This document shows positions 57,049 through 61,505 of a DNA stretch of 61,505 bases, piece after piece. The position numbers were made by a program, and so were the translations under genes. The DNA lies in the NCBI GenBank assembly GCA_017430925.1, contig JAFRMA010000051.1, forward strand, positions 1 through 61,505, read 5' to 3'. The notes beneath the pieces were generated by a model. It had not been told where the DNA came from, did not search any database, and saw only the letters and a list, made by a program, of their open reading frames with translations. Each line of letters starts with the position of its first letter. Position 1 is the stretch's first letter. Origin of the DNA: Solobacterium sp. (GTDB taxonomy: Bacteria; Bacillota_I; Bacilli_A; Erysipelotrichales; Erysipelotrichaceae).

Positions 57049-57942
57049 TCAGTACTTGAGACAAGCAGCGAAATGATTTTCACTACGTTCTTGCAAAGGT
57101 ACTTCCGTATGGAAACAGAGATCATCCGCAAAAGGACAGCGATAAGCGAATACACAGCCCTGTTCATTCGGCTGCCTGCCGCTGATGACCGGATATTCTT
57201 CCTGTTCGCTGAACGGTGCCGGCACCGCGCTGAGCAGAAAATGCGTATAGGGATGTACAGGGTGATCTATAATCGTATCGGTATCGGCAAGCTCGACGAT
57301 CTTACCCCGGTACATGATGGCGATTCGGTCTGCAATGTGACGTACAACCGCCAGATCATGCGAGATAAACAAGTACGCAATTCCTTCTTCCTGCTGCAGA
57401 TCTTCCAGCAGGGTGATGATCTTGGACTGATAGGATACATCCAGAGCAGAAACAGGTTCATCACATACCATGAACTTCGGATGCATGCCTATGGCTCTGG
57501 CAATTCCTGCCCTCTGTAACTGTCCTCCGGATAATTCATGAGGATATTTATACTTCTCATCTTTGGAAAGACCGACTTTATCCAGCAGTTCATCTACTCT
57601 ATTCTTGTCCTGTACTGCCTCGAGGATGATCTTTTCCACGGTGTAGTAAGGGTCTACGGAGTTGTAGGGGTCCTGAAAGATGATCTGCATATCGGAACGA
57701 TGGGAATGTCTCTTCTTGTTTGTGACATCTTCACCGCAGAATACGACCTGACCGCTGTCCGCTTTCAACAGACCCAGTACTGTTCTTCCTAAAGTTGTCT
57801 TACCGCAGCCGGATTCACCGACTACACCCAGGGTTTCTCCCCGGGCAAGCGTAAAAGACACGTTGTTTACCGCGGTAAGACGTGTTTTCCCGGTTTTATA
57901 GCTCTTGGTCAGATTCTTTACTTCCAGCAGGGTTTCTTTCAT
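57049..57942 (-). CDS. Peptide-type ABC transporter ATP-binding protein (second OppF/DppF)
   Basis: 297 residues. Walker [11 protein letters not shown] (near 40), signature [12 protein letters not shown], Walker [14 protein letters not shown] short C-terminal extension with Cys residues ([16 protein letters not shown]) fits the Fe-S-binding tail of the OppD/F family. Partner of the gene upstream; start overlaps its stop by 4 nt (ATGA). Confidence 0.9.
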   Translation of the reverse strand: MKETLLEVKNLTKSYKTGKTRLTAVNNVSFTLARGETLGVVGESGCGKTTLGRTVLGLLKADSGQVVFCGEDVTNKKRHSHRSDMQIIFQDPYNSVDPYYTVEKIILEAVQDKNRVDELLDKVGLSKDEKYKYPHELSGGQLQRAGIARAIGMHPKFMVCDEPVSALDVSYQSKIITLLEDLQQEEGIAYLFISHDLAVVRHIADRIAIMYRGKIVELADTDTIIDHPVHPYTHFLLSAVPAPFSEQEEYPVISGRQPNEQGCVFAYRCPFADDLCFHTEVPLQERSENHFAACLKY

Positions 57943-58907
57943 TTGGTCTCCTTGTAACAGGCGTAACGGTGTTTTCCCACGGTTTTCAGGGCAGGGAACT
58001 CCTTATGACACTCTTCTTCGGCATATGTACAGCGCGGTGCAAACGGACAACCTCCCGCATGTTCGGTGAACGAGAATAATTCCCCGGGAATCGGTGTTAG
58101 TTTTCTCTCAGCCTTGCCGTAGGAAAGTGAGGGTATCGTATTTAACAATCCTCTGGTATACGGATGACGGGGATTCATAAACAGATCCTTGACCGGTGCT
58201 TCTTCAACTACCCTGCCCCCGTAGAATACCGCAATCGTATCCGCAATCACTGCCGCGACATTCAGACTGTGTGTAATAAACAGTACCGATAAACCCCTGC
58301 GTACTGCCAGATCTTTCAGCAGGTTCAGGATCTCCTTCTGTACAGTCACATCCAGGGCTGTCGTTGGTTCATCCGCAATCAGCAGCTGCGGTTCATTCAG
58401 CAGACTTCCCGCAATCAGCACTCTCTGACGAAGTCCTCCGGATAATTCATACGGGTACTTCTTCAAAATCATTTCCGGTTCAGGGATGCCCACCTGTCTG
58501 AGCATATTCACCGAAATCTCGCGGACCTCTGCGGAAGAATGTGAACCGCGGATATTCAGAGTCTCCCTGAACTGGTCCAGTATCGTATAGACCGGATCCA
58601 GGGCAGAAAACGGATCTTGAAAGATCATACCCATATCTTCAGCACGCACTCTGCGCATCTCTTTTTCCGTGTATTTTGTCAGATCCTGATCATTCAGCAG
58701 GATTGTCCCGGATTCAATGACAGCGCCGGCAGGAAGCAGACGCATGATCGTATTTGCCAGGGTTGTCTTCCCGCAGCCGGATTCACCGACGATGGCCTTG
58801 ATTTCTCCCCGGGCAAGATCCAGAGATACGTTGTTCAGCACAAGAAAACGCTTGTCTTCTGCCGCGAAAGACACATGAAGATCACGAATGGATAACAAAC
58901 TGTTCAT
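57939..58907 (-). CDS. Peptide-type ABC transporter ATP-binding protein (second OppD/DppD)
   Basis: 322 residues from the ATG at 58907, with GGGAGG 7 nt upstream and a 4-nt overlap with the permease stop; a longer frame to 59111 is the permease in another frame. Walker [10 protein letters not shown] (near 43), signature LSGGLRQRVLIA, Walker B LLIADEPTTALD, and a Cys-rich C-terminal tail (GGCPFAPRCTYAEEEC). Confidence 0.9.
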   Translation of the reverse strand: MNSLLSIRDLHVSFAAEDKRFLVLNNVSLDLARGEIKAIVGESGCGKTTLANTIMRLLPAGAVIESGTILLNDQDLTKYTEKEMRRVRAEDMGMIFQDPFSALDPVYTILDQFRETLNIRGSHSSAEVREISVNMLRQVGIPEPEMILKKYPYELSGGLRQRVLIAGSLLNEPQLLIADEPTTALDVTVQKEILNLLKDLAVRRGLSVLFITHSLNVAAVIADTIAVFYGGRVVEEAPVKDLFMNPRHPYTRGLLNTIPSLSYGKAERKLTPIPGELFSFTEHAGGCPFAPRCTYAEEECHKEFPALKTVGKHRYACYKETK

Positions 58908-59740
58908 TCTGTTTCCTCCCGGATATCCTGTACATCGCGAATCCCGTTCCCGATCAGATGTACGCTCAGCACGCTTGCGGCAATGAACACGCACGGCAGT
59001 ACACACCAGGACATATGCGTATAGATCTTGGAATAGTATTCCGCCACGATCCTGCCCCACTCCGGTACCGGATATGCCATACCGAAATCCAGATAACCGA
59101 GAATCGTACACGCCATGATCGAAGACGCATACGTCGAGGTGATCTGCAGTAAGATTACCGGCAGAATACTTCGCAGAACATGGTGCGTCAGGATATAGGC
59201 ATCACTGCGTCCCATGGTTATGGAAGCTTCGATATACTCACTGTAGCGTATCTTCAGCACGGCATTGCGTATCGTGCGTGTCACAGACGGCAGAGAAGCG
59301 ATTGCCACCGCCAGGAAGAAATACCCTTTGCCAAAGCCCAGGAATACCTCCACGATGATCACAAATAACAGATATGGTATAGATGTCAGGATCTCACTGA
59401 TCCGGATGATCAGACTGTCTGTCTTACCGCCTTTATATCCCGCCAGAATACCAAAGAACACACCAAAGAAGATTGCCAGCACCGTCGCCAGGAACGAAAG
59501 TCCCAGCGTATACCTTCCCCCGATCATCATTCTTGAAAGCAGATCTCTGCCCAGATGATCCGTACCAAAAGGATGTTCCAGGGTAAACGGCGCATGATGG
59601 TTTGGTACATCCAGAGTGTAATAATCGCTGAAGCCAAGCATCGGCACAAAGATACAGCAGCCCACGATCAACAGGAAAACCGCCAGTGCCAGTACCGATA
59701 CCTTATTCCGGAAGAATTTACGCCAGGCTTTCCTATTCAT
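58904..59740 (-). CDS. Peptide-type ABC transporter permease (second OppC/DppC)
   Basis: 278 residues, about six TM segments. It starts with a cytoplasmic N-terminus, first TM (about 14-34), then the FGTDHLGRDLLSRMM motif typical of OppC/DppC/NikC. The coupling loop lies at EASITMGRSDAYILTHHVL (near 180). Overlaps the upstream permease by 8 nt. The same architecture also serves nickel and dipeptide systems, so peptide import is likely but not certain. Confidence 0.88.
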   Translation of the reverse strand: MNRKAWRKFFRNKVSVLALAVFLLIVGCCIFVPMLGFSDYYTLDVPNHHAPFTLEHPFGTDHLGRDLLSRMMIGGRYTLGLSFLATVLAIFFGVFFGILAGYKGGKTDSLIIRISEILTSIPYLLFVIIVEVFLGFGKGYFFLAVAIASLPSVTRTIRNAVLKIRYSEYIEASITMGRSDAYILTHHVLRSILPVILLQITSTYASSIMACTILGYLDFGMAYPVPEWGRIVAEYYSKIYTHMSWCVLPCVFIAASVLSVHLIGNGIRDVQDIREETE

Positions 59741-60680
59741 GGGCGCCTCCTTCGTTCAATGATTTCCCGCGCACTTCCGGTTCCAGCAGAAAGAACAGGA
59801 TATCGCAAAGCAGTCCGAACAACAGGATAAACAACGCTGTAATGATTGAGCAGGCAAAAACAACGCTGTAGTCACGCGCAATGATCGCAGATACCAGATA
59901 ATACCCGATTCCCGGGATTGCGAAGAAATACTCTGCGATAAACGTAGACATGAAGATTTCCGCACTCATCTCCCGCAGTACGGTGATTGTAGGAATCAGG
60001 GAATTTCTCAGGGCATGTCTCAGCAGGATCTTCTCTTCCCTGACACCTTTTGCCCGGAGTGTCTTTGTGTACGGTTTCTTCATCTCCGCAATCACATTCT
60101 GACGGACAACCTGAATCGTCTTCGCCAGACCGCCGCTGGCAATCGTCAGCGTAGGAAGTATATAATTCTTCGGCTCTTCAATCCCGAATACCGGCAGCCA
60201 GTGCAGATACAGACAGAACAGCAAAGCCAGGAAAATCGACAGACAGAACGGCGGTATCGAGGATAATACAAGGCTGAACGAAGAGATCAGTGTGTCCTGC
60301 CACTTCCCTTTCTTATGCCCGGCAGCCACACCCAGAGGTATACCCGCCACGATCATGAAAATCAATCCAAGCATGGTCAGCAGAAAGGTAAACTTTGCCC
60401 GGGTCAGGGTTTCCCCGGTCAGATCCCTGTGCTGGAATACGGAAGGAAAATGTAACTTGGTAAAGACATCCCAGGCATACCGCAGATAACGTGTAAAGGT
60501 ATTGGCAGGCACAGAGAAATACAGAAAAAAGCGGTCAAGAAGATCTCCGTCCCCATAGATCGGGAGCATACCCAGGCGGGAACCCGGAAGATAGGTAAGC
60601 AAGATGAAAATCGCCAGCATGGATGCCAGCAAAGCCGGGATAATCACCAATATACGTTTAAATATATATCTGAGCATCAT
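59733..60680 (-). CDS. Peptide-type ABC transporter permease (second OppB/DppB)
   Basis: 315 residues, about six TM segments. The coupling motif LRAKGVREEKILLRHALRN (near 200) and the C-terminal VVFACSIITALFILL fit OppB/DppB/NikB. First gene of the unit. No Shine-Dalgarno is visible: TATAAT (60701-60706) lies 20 nt before the ATG and the short leader is T-rich. Tandem ATGs at 60680 and 60677 are both possible starts. Confidence 0.88.
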   Translation of the reverse strand: MMLRYIFKRILVIIPALLASMLAIFILLTYLPGSRLGMLPIYGDGDLLDRFFLYFSVPANTFTRYLRYAWDVFTKLHFPSVFQHRDLTGETLTRAKFTFLLTMLGLIFMIVAGIPLGVAAGHKKGKWQDTLISSFSLVLSSIPPFCLSIFLALLFCLYLHWLPVFGIEEPKNYILPTLTIASGGLAKTIQVVRQNVIAEMKKPYTKTLRAKGVREEKILLRHALRNSLIPTITVLREMSAEIFMSTFIAEYFFAIPGIGYYLVSAIIARDYSVVFACSIITALFILLFGLLCDILFFLLEPEVRGKSLNEGGAHE

Positions 60681-60700
60681 AAAACCAGGAAAACACAGTC

Positions 60701-60706
60701 ATTATA
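60701..60706 (-). promoter_or_regulatory. -10 box of the second transporter operon
   Basis: Perfect TATAAT on the minus strand; a partial -35 (TAGATA, 4 of 6) lies 17 bp upstream. The predicted leader is about 13 nt. Confidence 0.5.
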
Positions 60707-60752
60707 CTGTATATGAAAACAAGTATCTACAAACTTGGCATGTGGTTTATTC

Positions 60753-60789
60753 ATAAAACACGCACAGTCTGTTATGACCATGCGTGTTC
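60753..60789 (-). terminator. Terminator of the right-edge lipoprotein gene
   Basis: Stem AACACGCA/TGCGTGTT, inner GTC/GAC pairs, then TTTTAT on the minus strand, 12 nt after the stop. Confidence 0.8.
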
Positions 60790-60800
60790 AGGTTTTCAGG

Positions 60801-61505
60801 TTATTGATCGGAGGCGGTGAAGTAGAATGTATCCTCGGTATTGTAATACGGCAGTTCATCAATCGTTCGGATCACTGTCCAGTCAAGAGCTGTATCCTGT
60901 TCATTGGACTGATCATCCGCATATCTCACCACAAATACCGTTCCGTCATAATCCTGCGGACATAGGACAGTCAGCTTTACAATCAGCTGAGGCCAGTTAT
61001 TTATCCTTTCCGCTGTATATGCCACCTTGTATTCTTTGCCTTGATATTCAACCGTCAGTCCGGATTCAATCAGCTGCGTTTCACCTGCTGTAAGCTGATT
61101 TGACAGTTCGTTTGTCGTATCAAAACAAATACCGGTATAACGGTCAAAAGGAAACTCTCTGGTATAGATCATACCGCCTGGTGTATCAGTAACATCATAA
61201 GTTACAGTCGCAATGACCTTCTTATATCCTTCTGTTTCTGAAGGCTCTTCTTTTATACTGCAGGAGGCGTGCATCGGGAACGTTCCCTTTTCAGCCCAAG
61301 CCATATACTCGAAATTACCCTGTGGTGTAATAGTCAGCTGCTTTTCCTCCAGGAAAGTCTTCGGTTCCGGTGTCGGAGTGGGTGTAGTTTCAGCAACTGC
61401 TTCTTCTGTCTGTTCCGGTGTTATCTCCGGAGTTGAGGTTGACTGTGTATTTGTTGAAGAACTGCCGCAGCCCGCAAGTACCAGGCATAATACAGCAGAT
61501 ATGAG
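60801..61505 (-). CDS. Lipoprotein of unknown function, 5' end cut by the right edge
   Basis: The visible part is 234 residues and open at the window edge. It begins inside a lipoprotein signal (lipobox LAGC followed by GSSS), then a Thr/Pro/Glu-rich linker (TPTPTPEPK), then a beta-rich domain that fits no family I know. Anchored on the outer face of the membrane. It has its own terminator, so it is not in the operon of the second transporter. At about 200 residues after the linker it is too small for an Opp-type binding protein. Confidence 0.75.
   Translation of the reverse strand, partial: LISAVLCLVLAGCGSSSTNTQSTSTPEITPEQTEEAVAETTPTPTPEPKTFLEEKQLTITPQGNFEYMAWAEKGTFPMHASCSIKEEPSETEGYKKVIATVTYDVTDTPGGMIYTREFPFDRYTGICFDTTNELSNQLTAGETQLIESGLTVEYQGKEYKVAYTAERINNWPQLIVKLTVLCPQDYDGTVFVVRYADDQSNEQDTALDWTVIRTIDELPYYNTEDTFYFTASDQ

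Noticed and set aside
57939..59111. Second OppD with a 68-residue N-terminal extension
   Set aside because: The extension overlaps the permease gene and is unlike any ATPase; the ATG at 58907 has GGGAGG upstream.

Overview
The window looks like ordinary chromosome of a Gram-positive Bacillota bacterium, most probably of the Erysipelotrichia group. The evidence is the RNA polymerase delta subunit next to argS and a YwiB-like gene, CsoR-controlled CopA, a GlgC/GlgD pair, DarA (c-di-AMP receptor), strong AGGAGG ribosome sites and T-rich intrinsic terminators. The lineage is inferred from gene families and gene order, not from a marker gene. No rRNA, tRNA, CRISPR array, transposase, integrase or phage gene was seen. 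Almost all genes lie on the minus strand; the exceptions are a TVP38-like membrane gene, a DUF937 gene, cca and one candidate small RNA.

Layout by position. 1-5.2 kb: end of a small membrane protein, murA, a HAD phosphatase, a TVP38/DedA-like gene, fba and a glutamine-rich DUF937 protein. 4.9-9.1 kb: ywiB-argS-rpoE, an HD phosphohydrolase and ispF. 9.1-13.8 kb: cca, a GNAT acetyltransferase, darA, ychF, a DUF951 gene, dtd, a flavodoxin and a 4-TM holin-like protein. 13.9-18.5 kb: a D,D-carboxypeptidase homologue that has lost its catalytic motifs, a 47-residue protein, then csoR-copA. 18.5-18.8 kb: a gene-free stretch with a full promoter, a structured segment and a terminator on the plus strand. 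18.8-25 kb: a GH43 glycosidase, secG-rnr-smpB plus an unknown gene, and a GH5-like protein. 25-31 kb: oppBCDFA. 31-36 kb: pgk-tpiA-eno and a GH1 phospho-beta-glucosidase. 36-41.8 kb: pyrC-carB-pyrB-pyrI behind a PyrR-type attenuator. 41.8-57 kb: glycogen genes in two blocks (glgB-glgP-pulA and glgC-glgD-glgA) with a DUF885 protein, an alpha/beta-hydrolase lipoprotein, ung and folC between them. 57-60.7 kb: a second Opp/Dpp-type transporter without a binding protein. The right edge cuts a lipoprotein gene.

How the genes fit together. The cell takes up peptides (two Opp systems), imports and splits beta-glucosides, runs lower glycolysis, and stores and mobilises glycogen: GlgC/GlgD/GlgA/GlgB build it, and GlgP/PulA degrade it. 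Pyrimidine synthesis appears to be controlled both by RNA attenuation and by the allosteric PyrI subunit. Copper is exported by CopA under CsoR.

The most notable points are: (1) copA is fused in frame to copZ but keeps a perfect ribosome site and start codon for a free 69-residue copper chaperone; (2) a D,D-carboxypeptidase homologue has all three active-site motifs altered, and an alpha/beta-hydrolase has Gly in place of its nucleophile Ser; (3) a candidate ~205-nt small RNA sits back to back with csoR; (4) in the darA-GNAT junction a terminator-shaped hairpin separates the ribosome site from the start codon and would restore normal spacing when folded; (5) several genes appear to have very short or no leaders. 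Regulatory and pseudoenzyme claims rest on reading the sequence only.
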